Shown: positions 44,600 to 56,688 of the stretch, piece by piece | How the letters are laid out: every line of letters starts with the position of its first letter | How positions within the stretch are numbered: position 1 is the stretch's first letter | Assembly: GCF_002288925.2 (NCBI RefSeq) | Contig: NW_022098021.1 | Location: 7,468,383-7,532,382 of the forward strand | DNA length: 64,000 nucleotides | Source: Delphinapterus leucas | Lineage: Eukaryota > Chordata > Mammalia > Artiodactyla > Monodontidae | Direction: 5' to 3' | Translations under genes and position numbers: made by a program | Notes under the pieces: generated by a model | What the model was told of the DNA's origin: nothing | The model's input: the letters and a program-made list of their open reading frames with translations, nothing else | Database searches by the model: none

Positions 44600-46004
44600 C
44601 ACCTCTGCTTTGCTGAGCCCATTTTACTAAGCTGGGGGCTTCTTTTCTCCAGGTATACTCCCCCCTTTAATACCTCCTGTTACAAAAGAAACCCCCAAAT
44701 GAAGGCGACACCTGGGCTTCTCCGTATATTCTGACCCAATATCCAGACCGACCCTGAGAACCGCCTTCCATGACGGCCTTACTCTATCAGTTTCATTTAT
44801 CACCCCCACCCCCAGGTCTGGGGTGGTGATGGACGTGGGGACAAGGAAGTGTCAACAGCCTTGTGGGAAGGCAAGCAGGGGGTGCTGAGGCCCCACCAGG
44901 CCAGTTAGGACTTTAAGCCTCAGGCTCTCTGCACAAATTACCTGCTGCTCTGTCCCCTCCGTGAGCTGAAGCCTCAGCCTTCTCCCCTATTTGCCTCTGT
45001 CTCCCTGACTGCATCCTCTCCGCGTGGGTCTCCTGTGTTCTGAATCTTATTGTGACCACGGAGTCGGGAGGGGACCCTGCTCTCCTGGGTGTAGGGCAAG
45101 TCCTTCCCTAATGTCCCTCCGCAAAGCAGAAACCAGAGAAGGTCCAGGGATACATGGAAGGGAAGCACGGCACAGAGAATGTGACCCTTACAGACCCAGA
45201 CCCCAGGCACCTCTTACTGGGCAGGCCTCCTGCTTTCTTCCACACTTGGCTCCAAGGGCATCATAAACGTCCCTGAATCTCTGTGCCTCGGTGTCAGGGC
45301 CACCGCGTATGTCTGGCTGCAGGAAAGGACATTTCCTGCACCACAGCCTCCTTTCTGTCCCAGGTGGGCTGCTCCCAGCATGACAAGCTGTGGGAACGTT
45401 AATTCCTTTCTAGGGACAGTCCGCTTCCAGCCTTGGTCAGGTCAGGTCTTCCAAAGAGCAGACAAGGGCACAGGATGAGATGCACTAGAGGCGTGTTGGG
45501 GGAGGTGCAGGTGAGGCACAAAGGGGAGAGACTATAGGAGGAGGTGCGGGGGTGGGCTGCAGTCAGGGGGCAGAGCTGTCGCCGCAGAAGGACACTGAGG
45601 AAAGGGGGTGGGAAGAGTCTCCGTCTGCTTCAGTTAAGAGGGTCTCTGCCAGGCTTTGGGGTTGACCTCGAGCAAAGGGTTCCTGTAGCAGGAGGCCGGT
45701 GTGTAGCCATTGGCTGGATGCATCCCGGGGGCGGGGAGTGAGCTCAGCGGAGGCCCGGGGGGATCTGGAAGTGCTGGAGGCCGCAGCAGGACCCTCAAAG
45801 GGGAGCTGAACGCCACACTCCACGGCCGCCACCGTCCACCCTTGTGCTGGACCGATTTGCTCCTGCAAGCAGGTTTGGGGAATACGGTCCCTTGGGCCTT
45901 TCTTCCTAAGAGGAGACTTAGGAGAGGGAGGGGGTGGGAAGAACACCTCCCCTGTCACCACGGGTGGTCTTGCGACGCCACAACTGGTATCCCTTGCCTT
46001 GTTT
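44600..46004. other. Unique sequence, nothing recognised
   Basis: GC-rich in its second half, with chance frames up to 132 codons. No repeat or exon was identified. Confidence 0.45.
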
Positions 46005-46099
46005 CTTGGCTCTGCCTTTTTTTTCTTTTAATAGTTTATTGAAAACCCAAGACCTTCTTACCTACTAACTTTTCATCACTGACTGTGGATTTTTAAAAC

Positions 46100-46130
<31 letters not shown>

Positions 46131-46411
46131 TTTTTGGCTGTGTTGGGTCTTCGTTTCTGTACGAGGGCTTTCTCTAGTTGCGGCGAGTGGGGGCCACTCT
46201 TCATCGCGGTGCGCGGGCCTCTCACTATCGTGACCTCTCTTGTTGCGGAGCACAGGCCCCAGACGCGCAGGCTCAGTAGTTGTGGCTCACGGGCCCAGTT
46301 GCTCCACGGCATGTGGGATCTTCCCGGACCAGGGCTCGAACCCGTGTCCCCTGCATTGGCAGGCAGATTCTCAACCACTGCGCCACCAGGGAAGCCTTGG
46401 CTCTGCCTTTT
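46005..46411 (-). mobile_element. CHR-type SINE carrying a 3' transduction with AATAAA
   Basis: An exact 16-bp duplication, 'cttggctctgcctttt', lies at 46005-46020 and 46396-46411, so the whole 375 bp between is one insertion. The SINE is about 46096-46395. Between its ATTT-type tail and the left duplication lie about 75 bp that are not SINE. Read on the element's strand, this extra part contains 'ttcaataaactatta' and then 'aaaagaaaa' joining the duplication: a polyadenylation signal about ten bases before an A-rich tail. This is the structure expected of a SINE-containing transcript that ran into flanking DNA before being retroposed. Confidence 0.85.
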
Positions 46412-46984
46412 AAATCCCCCTCTCCCTCAGCTGTCACCTAGACAGGTCTTGGTGGTGTGGCCCGTACCCTGATTCCTGAGCTTCTGAGCTCTTGGTGATA
46501 TGCCCTTCTCAGGCCAGGATGGATGCTGCACGTGTTTGTTTACAGTTGTAATAGGGCCAGGAAGGACCAAGAGACACCTACGGGGTCACCTGGATTCCAA
46601 ACATACTCTCGCCTGAGCAGCCCCATCTTCTCCTGCAGATCAGAATCAGCTACCTCTGCCAAGGTGCGAATCCCCCTCTTGCCTACTGGTCAGTGGACAC
46701 AAGCTGTAACCCATAAGCTGGGACCCTCCCTGTGGTGTCCCCTGGTGAGAGGGCATCCCCTTTGGGGACCGGGATCTCTAACCCCACAGAGCCCAGAATT
46801 GTAGGAACTGGAGCACAAAGTTCCGGCTATGGTTTGAATGTTCAAAATTCGTATGTTGAAGTCTGCTAGGGAAATAAACCATCCTGTGTGTTGCCTCTAC
46901 TTTCAACACACTATGATGATAGTACTGCATATCTGACACCAGATGTGTGGGTTTTCCACACGCCAAGCAGTTCTTTTTTTTCCT
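46412..46984. other. Unique sequence, nothing recognised
   Basis: No repeat or exon was recognised. Confidence 0.45.
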
Positions 46985-47032
46985 TTTTAAATAAATTTAT
47001 TTTTTATTTATTATTTTTGGCTGCATTGGATC
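46985..47032 (-). mobile_element. 5'-truncated CHR SINE tail
   Basis: An AT-rich tail is followed by 'ggctgcattggatctcgcc', the last bases of the long CHR SINE in reverse. The tRNA head is absent. Confidence 0.6.
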
Positions 47033-47894
47033 TCGCCCACACCTTGGTAAACAAACCCTTTTTGTTTACCTGAAATGAAAATGCAAGCCTGCTCCCCCCT
47101 CCACCCCTCCCCGCCACCCTGAATAAGCCATTCCTTCAGTCTTTGCTTCGCCACCTGGCCGCGCTTGGCAATCACCAAGCAAGACACAGATCTGTAAGGC
47201 ACAGATGCCGGGGCCCAGCCCAGAGACTCTGTTTAATGGACCAGTGGGACCCAGGCGACTGCATGTCTGGATCCTCGTGTGCAGCCAGGGCCTCCTGAGA
47301 GCCGTGAGCCTGAAACCTTCATCGGTTGAGTCTGTGTGCCCAGAGCCATCTATGAGCAAAGCTGGTGCCAGGTGCAGGCCGACGGTAGATTGCGGTGGGA
47401 AACCGGGGGTTGGGGAGTGGCTAAAGACCTTCATAGTTTTGTCCAGTGCTGGCCATGCTGGGGTAGAGAAGATTCGGGGACCTCCAGCAGGTCTTGTTGT
47501 GGTCCAGCTGGCCTGGGACGCGGGCTCAGGAGATGCCCATCTGCTGGGAGGAAGGCATTTGGGAAACTGTGCATCCGAGGTGCACGGTGTGCCTCCAGGG
47601 AACGAACCAGTCTCTGGAGCGGACGGTCCAGGGCGAGCTGAGGGGGGACGCGCCCTTAGGCCCCACAGACACAGGCTGCATCTTGTCTTTCTTTCTGTGT
47701 TAAGATTTGGTTCATCATGGATGTTTTGCATTAATTTCGGTTTTTTAAATATTGCATTCAAACGTTGTTTATTGTCATTGAGTTTTTGGTGCTCGGTTCC
47801 ATTTTGCACCGGAAGCCAGTAAGACTCACCTCACCCTCCTCCTGGCCCTGCTCTGGGGAAGGGAAGTGGCATTTACTGCCACCCTCCTGGGTGC
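47033..47894. other. Unique GC-rich sequence with one long chance frame
   Basis: A 247-codon minus-strand frame (47066-47809) opposes a 205-codon plus-strand frame over the same bases. Neither has a domain, signal peptide or plausible codon pattern. Confidence 0.45.
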
Positions 47895-48125
47895 AGCTTA
47901 CAGTTATGGAACAGGCTTTGTGGTGGGACGGACTTGCATTTGCATCTCAGCCTCAGCTGTGTGACCTTGGACAGGTCACTAACCTCTCTGAGCCTTAGTT
48001 TCATTCACCGTCACCTGGGGATACTAATCCAAGCCCTATTAGGAGGGTTTGCTGTGGGCGCAAAGTTAACCAATAGGGTGTAAATGCAATGGGTAACTCA
48101 GGGCCTGGTACAGGGTGAATTTAGT
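47895..48125 (+). mobile_element. MIR SINE
   Basis: 'tcagctgtgtgaccttggac', 'cactaacctctctgagcctt' and 'agggcctggtacagggtgaa' form a clear MIR. Confidence 0.8.
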
Positions 48126-49312
48126 GAAGGACCCTGCACCTGGCAGTGCATTTGGGCACCAGATGGGAAGGGTGAAAGGCAGGGCTGCCCCACAGGGTCC
48201 CTGCACTGGGCCTTTTGTTCCCTGTGGGTTTGGGTGCCTTCTCTTTCTAGGTGTGAATGATCCTGGGCAGCCTGAGGACCCCTCCACGTGTCCCCCGTCA
48301 CCCACTGCACCCAGCGGCCAGGGTGGGGCCGCAGGCTTCCCCTGCTCCGGGTGCCACTTCTGGCTCCCCACGTGCTTGTCCCCGCCGTGCACAGGAGGCC
48401 CCTTTGTCTGTGCCCACACCTGACTCACACGGGGAGGTGTGGAGAGCACTGCTGGGCGTGGCCAGGGCACCCTCAGCAGTGACAGCAGCAGTCGTGCCTC
48501 TTCCAGAAACTGCCTCGTAAACTGCTTCGGGGTCTGGGTGGCCCTGGGTGGGCGTTTTTCATTTCCTTTCCATGTTGGTTTTTAAAGGCAGGCTGCTTTT
48601 TTGTGCCAAGCAGAGACTGGGTCAGTCTTGGGTCGGCTCCCTGCTGCTCTGGCTGCAGGGGACTGGTCACCACACTGGCCCCCTGCAGAGCTGTCCAGTG
48701 CGAGCTGTCCCCCGCCCCCCCAACACCACACCCAAAGGCTCCAACGTGAGTGCAAACCTCTAGGTCCCCTGCCACTTAGGAGGGTCACCTTGAAGTCAGC
48801 TCCTTTGTTCCCAGAGCAGGTGCTGCCCCATCACTGGCCCTGGCCCTTTGCCGCAGATGCAAGGCTGCTCAGAACTACTGGTTTTCTTAACCATCCCTAG
48901 GCTTCCATCATGGGGGAGACAGGAATCATGTTTGCATTTGAAACGGGGATGACAGTGAAACCTGCTCGCTCAGCATGTCGGGATGTGACAGCCCCGAACT
49001 AGATGGGATCCTTCTCAAAAAGCCCTGGGACCCGTCACTGGGGGGCCCTGGCACTAGGGGGCTCCTGGCCTGGGGCTGAGGTGGGACTGGCAGTAAGATT
49101 TGAAGCCGGTTGTCAGTACAGCTGAAAATTGGAGTGTGCTGACTGAGGTGTTCTTTCTGGCTGTCCAAGGAGCTTAGTGTTTTTCTCTCCCCATCCCTAC
49201 CACCCGGGCATATGGTAGGATGACATTTTCTTGTCTTGTTGAACTCGGGCATTTGTGTCCAAGTGGCTGGGTTGCTTCTGAGTGTAAGTTTTAAAAGCCT
49301 GTGCTTTGCTTT
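48126..49312. other. Unique sequence, nothing recognised
   Basis: GC-rich, with overlapping chance frames on both strands and no domain. Confidence 0.45.
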
Positions 49313-49367
49313 GCAGCATCCTTTCCCTTTGCAGCGTCCTTTCCCTTTGCAGCGTTCCTTTCCCTTT
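49313..49367. repeat. 18-bp tandem repeat, three copies
   Basis: Units at 49313-49330, 49331-49348 and 49349-49367 (19 bp) have the form 'gcagc(a/g)t cctttcccttt'. Confidence 0.9.
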
Positions 49368-49749
49368 GCCTTGCTAACTGGCGATGTCCTAGATAGTGGT
49401 CTCCCCGTCCCACTCTCCACCCCTCCCTCCAGCCTGGGTCCCGGCGTGGGGATGTGGGCGGCTGGCGTTGGGGTTTGTGTGCCACCTCAGTGTGACCCAG
49501 CCCGTGGGGACTGCGGCACTGACCCGCCCCTCCCGGCTCCCTGCTGGCCACCGTGAGAGGCAGGAGGAAACACAGTGCCCACCCCTCCCCTTGCGGACCT
49601 GCAGTTTCTCCTCGTGACGCAGAGGGACGTCTCTGCAGGGGTCAGAGGGGCACGTGAAAGTGTGGCAGCCACGGCTCTCTACGTGCCCACCTCTCCCTCA
49701 TCTTTGAAAACTTAAATGAAATATTGTTTACTCCCTGAAGTCTTCCAAA

Positions 49750-49955
49750 AATAGGGTAGACAGGTTTAGCACATAAAAACCCAGGACACACAGTTAAATT
49801 TGCATGTCAGACAAACAGTGCTAAACAATACGTCATGTTTTTAGTATAGGAATGCCCCAAGCAATATTTGTGACATACTAACAAAATGTTCATTGTTTAT
49901 CTGACATGCAAATTAACTGGGCATCTAGTGTTTTATCTGGCAACCCTATCTGTAA
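49750..49955. mobile_element. Palindromic hAT-like DNA transposon (MER53-like)
   Basis: The left arm has 'cagttaaatttgcatgtcag' and the right arm 'ctgacatgcaaattaactgg', an inverted match of about 19 bases. Outer parts also pair ('atagggtagacaggttta' with 'tatctggcaaccctat'). The single strand would fold into a long hairpin around 49850. No coding capacity. Confidence 0.7.
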
Positions 49956-51599
49956 ACCTCTCTTGCCTCTCAACTACATAGCATCGGAGGTCTAGCAATC
50001 ATTTTCTATCTGGTGCTGTAATAATCGTGACCCCACTTCATCTGTCCCATGGGACTTCCGGCTTCTTCAGGGCACACCCATATCTGATGCAACTTGGTAT
50101 CTCCCTCGGCTCCAAGCGCAGACCTCCCCCACACAGCACAGGTGTTCATTCAATGAAACAGTTGGTTTTGATGTGGCAGAAGGCTCTGAGAGGTACTCAG
50201 AAAAGCAATCAAAAGTGCAAAGCATTAGACACTTCTGTACTTTTCTGTTTTCCTCCTTCCTTCCAAACGTTAGGAGAATCTAGCATTGTACATCCTGCCG
50301 TGACCATGGTTCCAGCAGCTGGTATGAAAGCCTGGCATCTTTTTCAGGTTGTGCTCATCTTTCCCAGCAGACCCTGTGCAGGAAACTGACTCGTTCCTCC
50401 AGGGACCTCCAGGGTCCCTACATCACCCCGGGAAGGTGCACAGTAAATGCAGTGTCCCAGGGGCAGGAAGCACACCTCTGAAAAGTGAGCATCTCACGGA
50501 GGGTCAAATTCCCCGGGGGCCTTCCTGTGTGTCCGGCACCTAGGCTGACCCCCGAGGCACCTCTGCTGATGCAGGTTCGCTAAAGACACTTGAGAATGAA
50601 GCGACAGGTGACCGCAGGGTCCTGCCGGCCTCCACTCGGTCAGTGGCACCTTTTGGGGGGGGCACACTACCCCACCTCGAGCCTTGCAGACCATCTCCGA
50701 GGTGCTGAGGTCCCTGCAGGCTGGACTTCTGCCAGCATCTGCGGTTCGGCCCTCAGAGAAGTGCCGCTGGGCAGCTGCCTCTCACCTCTCTTCCATACCG
50801 TGTCTGTTCATCCTCCTATCACAGAAGCTTCACCCAGCACTGAGGCCCCAACTGGCTGGCCATGTCCTCCCCAAGGCTCCTGGGACAGTGGCGGGGTGGA
50901 GAAGGAAACTAACCCAATTTTCAGAATCATGAAATTTTAGACTACGACTACTGCTGGTAGTAGCCAATCTGATGCCTCAAACCCAACTCAAAGGGGTAAA
51001 CTTTCATAGACATTTATGCAGCCAATGCATTTCTCTACATTGCAATATTTCCTCCACATTCATTCCAGTTCAGTTCTCCCCCGTCTCCATAACAACCTAT
51101 ATCCCAGAATAAGCGGAGAGAGAGAGCTGTGACCAACAGAACTGGAAGGGGGTGCTCTGGGTATTTCTTTATGGGGTTTTCTTATCTTCTTGTAGGCCCT
51201 TGATATGTGGCTCTTGTATTTAGTCCCCCAGACGGGCCACAACGGATCGAGGGGTCCCCAACATTCTCAGCACTTAGGTCCATATGAATGTTCCCGCATA
51301 GCCAACACCCATACAACGTGTGCGCACAAGGCAGGCACGAGAATACACAGCCTGCATACAGAAAGGGGGAAGGAGCTCTGATTACTCACTAATGCACTAG
51401 TTCTCTCCTCTCTCTCACACACACCCCGTACTATCATAAAGCATGAAAGCGTGACAGTGTCATGTTACCTGGTGGAATTAGCACAAAAGAATTCCCAAAG
51501 GAATCAAGCACACTGCTCAAAGGACCCAAAAGGGCAAAGGGGAGGTTCCTGCTGCAGTGTAACCGACACCTCGTCCCCACAAAGGCCCAGGGGAGGGGC
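49956..51599. other. Unique sequence, nothing recognised
   Basis: No repeat, island or exon was identified. Confidence 0.45.
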
Positions 51600-51755
51600 T
51601 TGGGGAGCTCTGCCCTACACAGCAGGGAGATGTGCGAGAGCACAGATGCCCCCAGAACAACCTCCATAACAAACCCCCATGGAACCCTCAGCCCTTGCAC
51701 AGGGCCTGGCATGCAATGTATACCTGTGGAATGAATGAGTGAGGGAGGGAAGGGA
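51600..51755 (+). mobile_element. L2 LINE 3' end
   Basis: 'ttgcacagggcctggcatgc' and 'ctgtggaatgaatgagtgag' are the L2 3' end with its terminal tetranucleotide units. Confidence 0.65.
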
Positions 51756-53334
51756 GGGAGGACGGATGTGCATTTTCCCTCATGCTCCTTTTCTTCCCTG
51801 AGCTCACCGGTCCTTGACGCAGAACAGGACCCATTCAGAAGCTGAGGGCAGGATGTGGATGTGGAGAGATGCCTCAGGATCGGGTGTTCCAGATCTCCTC
51901 CGACTCTGGGTCCCATTTCCCTTTGAATTTTCATTTTCCTCTCAGCATCTTGCACATACTCCTTGATCCCTGCCCCAGGATCAGCCCTAGCACGGGACAG
52001 AGCTATCCCCCTCAATTTCCCTGCAGCACTCCCCCTGCCCCCCATTATCAGATAACTGAACAATTTCTACTGGAAATGAGGCTTAAAGGCAAAAAGGCCT
52101 ATATCTAGCACCACGTATCAACTAAGTAAAACACGAATACCAGGCCTTCTGTTCTTAAAAACCCTCTTGGCCATTGCCACCAACTCCTGCTCTGGCCTCC
52201 CACCATGTCACCTCCCTGCCCCTGTGTCCTCTCCTCCAATTTTTCCCCACCGTAAACTCCTGCCCACATGAAGCTGTGGCCAGGAGGGGCTCACGAGGCA
52301 GGGCTTCTGAGATCCTGGCCGTGTTCTCTGTCTTAACTTCGGTGCTGGTTACGTGGGTATTTTCTCTATAATTATTTTTTAAACTGAACATATATGACCT
52401 ACTCTTCTATAGGGACATCTCACATACAAAAGAGAAGGAAAAGAAATTCCTGTTCATTTCTTACGTGCTGTGGTTCACTGTCTCTTGCTTATTTCCTTCT
52501 AACCAGGTCTGAGAGCCCCGTCTTCTATCCCAAGGCAGTTTACCTGGTATTTTTCTAGTATTTTGCTCTGTGTAGGCAGTTCTCCCCTCAAGAGGAATGG
52601 CTTTAACAGAAGTTTCTTAGCAGGATGGGCACCACACAGTTTTGAAAACAGCTTGGCTCTAGTATGGCCGGAGAGTTGGGGCTGAGGGGAAAGAGGCAAG
52701 AGACCAGGCTGGGAAGGTGAGCTGCACCCAGCTGAGGCCCTACACACCAGGATCCGACATGTACCTTCCTTCTTGGAGTCAGAGGGGCCACGGACCTGAG
52801 CCCAGTCAGGCTGGGTCAGAGGTCACGATGGGGTGAGTTTAGCACCTGGGAGGCCAAAGAGGAGGGGATGCAATGAGTTCAGGGACAAGTGGGCTGGAGC
52901 TGGGGCGATGGGAGTGGAGAGAAAGGGACACACAGCAGACGTGCTTTGGGGATGGGAAGCACAGGACTAGATGACAGATGAGACATGGTGTGAAAGGGGG
53001 AAGATTCTGAGATACAGTCAGAATTCTAGCTTGACCACCATGCGGATGGTCCTGCCACTGTGAGATGGAGAAGGTGGAGGGAAGCAGGCTGCCTGCCCTG
53101 GGTTGTGCCTCTGTGGTACCCATGTGCAGAATGCAGAGAAACTCCTTCAGAACCCCAAGGCGGATAACGATAACACAGAGGGCTCGCTCTTTTCTTTTTG
53201 CACCCATCTAGGAGTCAACAATTTCCCTTCTGGCTAGTTAAGACTGCAAGTAGGCAACCCCAGCCCTTCGTCTCCACGGCCTGGGTGAGCAAGCTCCTTA
53301 GCTGTGAGCATCACTGTCCTAGGCAGGGACAGCG
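51756..53334. other. Unique sequence, nothing recognised
   Basis: A 209-codon minus-strand frame starts in this block at 52063 and crosses the L2 end to 51434; no domain is visible. Confidence 0.45.
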
Positions 53335-53445
53335 GAGAAAAGGCTAGGAAGGAAAGTGGAGGAAAGACATGGGGCGGGAGGGAAAAGGCGGAAGGGAGAC
53401 AGGAGAGGAAGAGGGGGAGGATGGAGGTGGGGATGGGGGAGGGCA
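53335..53445. repeat. Polypurine tract
   Basis: About 110 bases composed almost wholly of G and A on the plus strand, with few interruptions. It might form triplex DNA. Confidence 0.7.
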
Positions 53446-53724
53446 GGCCATAGGTGGCATTTGTTTCATCAGGGTGTTCACTCATTCATTCAAGCATTCA
53501 TTCATTCAAGAAGTATTCCTTGAGTTCAGGCTCTGCGCGCAGGCTCAGTGCAGGTTCCCTGATAAATCAGACACGGTCCCTACCCAGCTGGAGTTTACAG
53601 TCCGGTAGGTGAGGCAAACAATGAGCAAATAAATACAAATTAAATATATAATTACAAAGTGTGATAAGGGCGTTGAAGGAAGTAAAGGAGGCTGTGAGAG
53701 AGTAACAAGGGGGACTGAATTTAG

Positions 53725-53762
53725 GCGTGTGTGTGTATGTGCGTGCATGTGTGTGTATGTAA
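53725..53762. repeat. GT-rich microsatellite
   Basis: Interrupted GT/GTAT units lie within the L2. Confidence 0.8.
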
Positions 53763-53824
53763 GCAAAGCCGAGGAAGACTTCTTCATGGAAGGTTGACAA
53801 TCTCTCAGCCAGGCTGCACTGGGC

Positions 53825-54195
53825 AAAATAGGTGGTAACAACCAACCCCCAAATCTCTGTGGTGTAGCCCATTAAAATGTTACTTTCCACTCACATTAGA
53901 TCAGCTGAGGGTCTGGGCAGCTCTAGGACAGCTGCCTTCCACATGGGGCTTAAGGTCCAGGAGGCTTTGATCTGACGGCACCTCCCCATTAACTTGTCTC
54001 CCGAGAGCAGCGTGGCAGGGAGCAGAGCGTGCAGGAATGCACTCCCGCTCTTAATGCATCTGCTGGGGTGACGCATGTCACTTCCCCGGCACTGCACTGG
54101 CCACAGCAAATAGCACAGCCAGGCCTAACTTCAAGGGGACATGAGCCCAGGAGAGAGAACAAGAAATCTTGGTGAGTGCTAGTAACGTCCACCCT
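53825..54195. mobile_element. L1M-type fragment nested in L2
   Basis: 'gtggtgtagcccattaaaat', 'agatcagctgagggtctggg' and 'cacagcaaatagcacagcca' match a common old mammalian repeat also suspected at 61.8 kb. Subfamily unassigned. Confidence 0.45.
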
Positions 54196-54709
54196 CTCTG
54201 CTCTGGCCAAGAGTGGGGAGAAGGGCATTCCAGAGGGGAAAAGAGCTCAGAAATGCAGGTGAGGATGGGGGTGGGGCGGAGGGAGGGAAGTGGGCAGAGG
54301 TAAAGTGGTGAGAGTTGATTAAAGTGGTGGTCAGGGCTCAGATCGTATACGGGAAGGGTTATGTATTCTATCATATCCTATTCTGTGCTATTATGTACAA
54401 TTGAAGGTTTTAAAGCAAGGGGTGTATAATTTATTGTTTAAAAAGGTGGTTTGCATTATTGTATGGAGAAGTGGGTGAAGAGGCCATTGAAACAGTGCAG
54501 GCTAGAAATGATGGTGGCTTAGAGCAGGATAGTAGAGATGGAGAGAAACGGTATAACTGAGAGATATCTTGGGGGTAGAATTGATGAAGTTGGGTGATGG
54601 ATTGGAATGGAGCGAGAAGAAGGGTCAAGGATGACAGCAAATTTTCTGACTTAAGCAACTTAATGGAGATGTCGTGTGTGAAGGCAGGGAGGCTGTGGGA
54701 GGAGTAGAT

Positions 54710-54758
54710 TCTGTGTGTGTGTGTGTGTGTGTGTGTGTTTGTGTGTGTGTGTCTGTGT
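54710..54758. repeat. TG dinucleotide microsatellite
   Basis: About 22 TG units with two interruptions. Confidence 0.93.
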
Positions 54759-55359
54759 CGGGAAGAGCTCTACTGATGTACAGGGCAGGTAGAGATACCT
54801 ATGGAACACCCAGCAGGGATGTCGGGGGGGGGCAGCTGGATATGATACCTGGATCTCTGGGGTATCAATATTAGATGAGCAAAAGCCTCACTGTGGCTCT
54901 TATAGGAAGCCGGAGACCGACAGGACAGTGCTGGATTCTCTCTCTTCTCACCCAAAGGCCTTTCCCCAAGTACAAGAGTTACTGCCGGTTTTAAAATGTA
55001 GTGTATGAATAGGAAACCTGAGACACAGTAAGACCAATAGATCAGGAGCTGACTGCCATTGAAAGATGGCTTATTATTCACAGTTTCCAAGAGGAGGGGA
55101 TGTGCCAGCCCCGGCAGGCAGGGCCACATGGGCTGCTCTTCAGGCAGAGGGAGGGGGGGAGCCTCAGGCCAGAGCCTTGGTTGTGGTTTCCTAGGGAAGG
55201 AAGGGCTGAGGCAGGGCCAGCAGGCTTAGGCTTGGCTAGCTTGGGTGATTTCAGGGGGCTCTGGGGCATAGGCTCTCCCTAGGTGTCTGGTCCTGGCCCC
55301 TGGGCTATTCGGGCAGGTAGAGAATGGCCCAGGGTCTGAGAGCCCATAACCGAGGTGGT
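54759..55359. other. Unique sequence, nothing recognised
   Basis: No repeat or exon was recognised. Confidence 0.45.
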
Positions 55360-55430
55360 GCAGATGTGGGCTCTGGATTAGTTGGTTTGCGTTTGAAAAG
55401 CATGTTGCTCACTAGCTCTAGGGCTTGATT
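55360..55430 (+). mobile_element. MIR fragment
   Basis: 'gtgggctctggattagttgg' and 'ttgctcactagctctagggc' match the 5' half of MIR. Confidence 0.45.
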
Positions 55431-56688
55431 AACCCTGGGGGGTCAGTCCCTCCAGGGTCAGCAAAGCCCCTCTTGTCAAAGCCTCAGAATATAGAAAATA
55501 AAAGGCCTGGTCACGGAACTGCCACCCTGTGTAACAGATTCCCACAGTGTGCCCTCAAGGTGACCTAAAGTTCAACCAGGCTTAGAGGAGGACTGTTTAA
55601 TGGCATTTTTAAAAGCATTTGTGAGCTGTGTTGTTAAGAGATATCCCAACATGTTCCCCACCCAACAACACATTTGTTAGCTGTCTCGGCCCAGAGCCCC
55701 ATATAACTACAGTATATATATATCCACCCGACTCCCGACCAAACAAATACCTTTCTTGGCCTCAGTGACTCTGTAAATGAAGTCAGCGTAGCCCAAACAC
55801 ATGGAGAAAGATGGAAAAGCCTTGGTTTTATATTTAATTCTAATTTGCTCTTCCGAGAAGTGGTATGTTTTTGTGAGAGAGATGGGTTGCCTGGGAGATA
55901 CGGTTCTCAGGCCAGAATTTCAGTTGTCTGCAAAGTAGCATGGATGTCATTTAAGACGTTCTCAGACAATGGAAAGATGGAGAAGAGACACTTGGAGAGA
56001 TGGAGATGCAGAGGCTGCGGCCTGGTGTGACTGCCCCACACACCCCTGCCGTGTACGCCAGACGGCAGGGCTCATCACGCAGATGCCTAAGTAGGTCAAG
56101 GTGCCCGCAGCGTCTGCCCTGGAACTGCTCCCTCCCCAGGAGTGGGGGGCGGCTTGCCAGCTGCCGGCTACAAGGCTTTCTGCTCACTCAAAGAGCCCTG
56201 GACCCTGGGCTCCCGAGCTGCTGAGTGACAGTATGTGGTTGGTCATGTAGCTCCGTGGACTTGGGGCAGGGGAACCAGGGCAAATGTGTGGACACTCTGT
56301 GGAGTGAGACTCTTGTGAATAATAGTTTTTCATCTCTGATTCCGGCATCTCGTGTCCGGGAAACGTCTTAGCTTGAAGGTGAGGTAAAATCACAGACCCT
56401 CCGCAGGTCTGGACATAAGAAAGCACTGTTGCATCAAGTATAACTGGGTGTGAGTTACAAAGCAGCCATCAGTCCACTGAACAAGGAGACCTGGGCTGAG
56501 GTGAGAGGGACTCCTAAACACTAATGGCTGTTTTAACAAGGAGGCCAGCACCTGTCTCATTAGGATTCAAGGCTGTTGTGCATAAGATGACATGAACCTA
56601 CAAGAAAGAATCAAAATGTAGTCAGAACACCTTCTTCTGCATTCCTTATGATTACAGTGTTCCCGGAAAATTAATGATGCTTTGTTTT
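55431..56688. other. Unique sequence, nothing recognised
   Basis: A short TA run lies at 55711-55722. No repeat or exon was identified. Confidence 0.45.

Larger units (their letters stand above)
53475..54660 (-). mobile_element. L2 LINE, antisense, split by an older-type repeat
   Basis: Left part: CATT units then 'aagtattccttgagttcagg', 'ctggagtttacagtccggta', 'gtgataagggcgttgaagga'. Right part from about 54200: 'gaaatgatggtggcttagag', 'tgatggattggaatggagcg', 'gaagggtcaaggatgacagc'. Together they follow one antisense L2. Confidence 0.7.

Noticed and set aside
47066..47809. 247-codon minus-strand frame
   Set aside because: It opposes a 205-codon plus-strand frame, lacks any domain and is in GC-rich DNA where chance frames are long.
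49313..49367. Repeat-containing coding exon
   Set aside because: Three copies of 18-19 bp without splice context; the third copy shifts frame.
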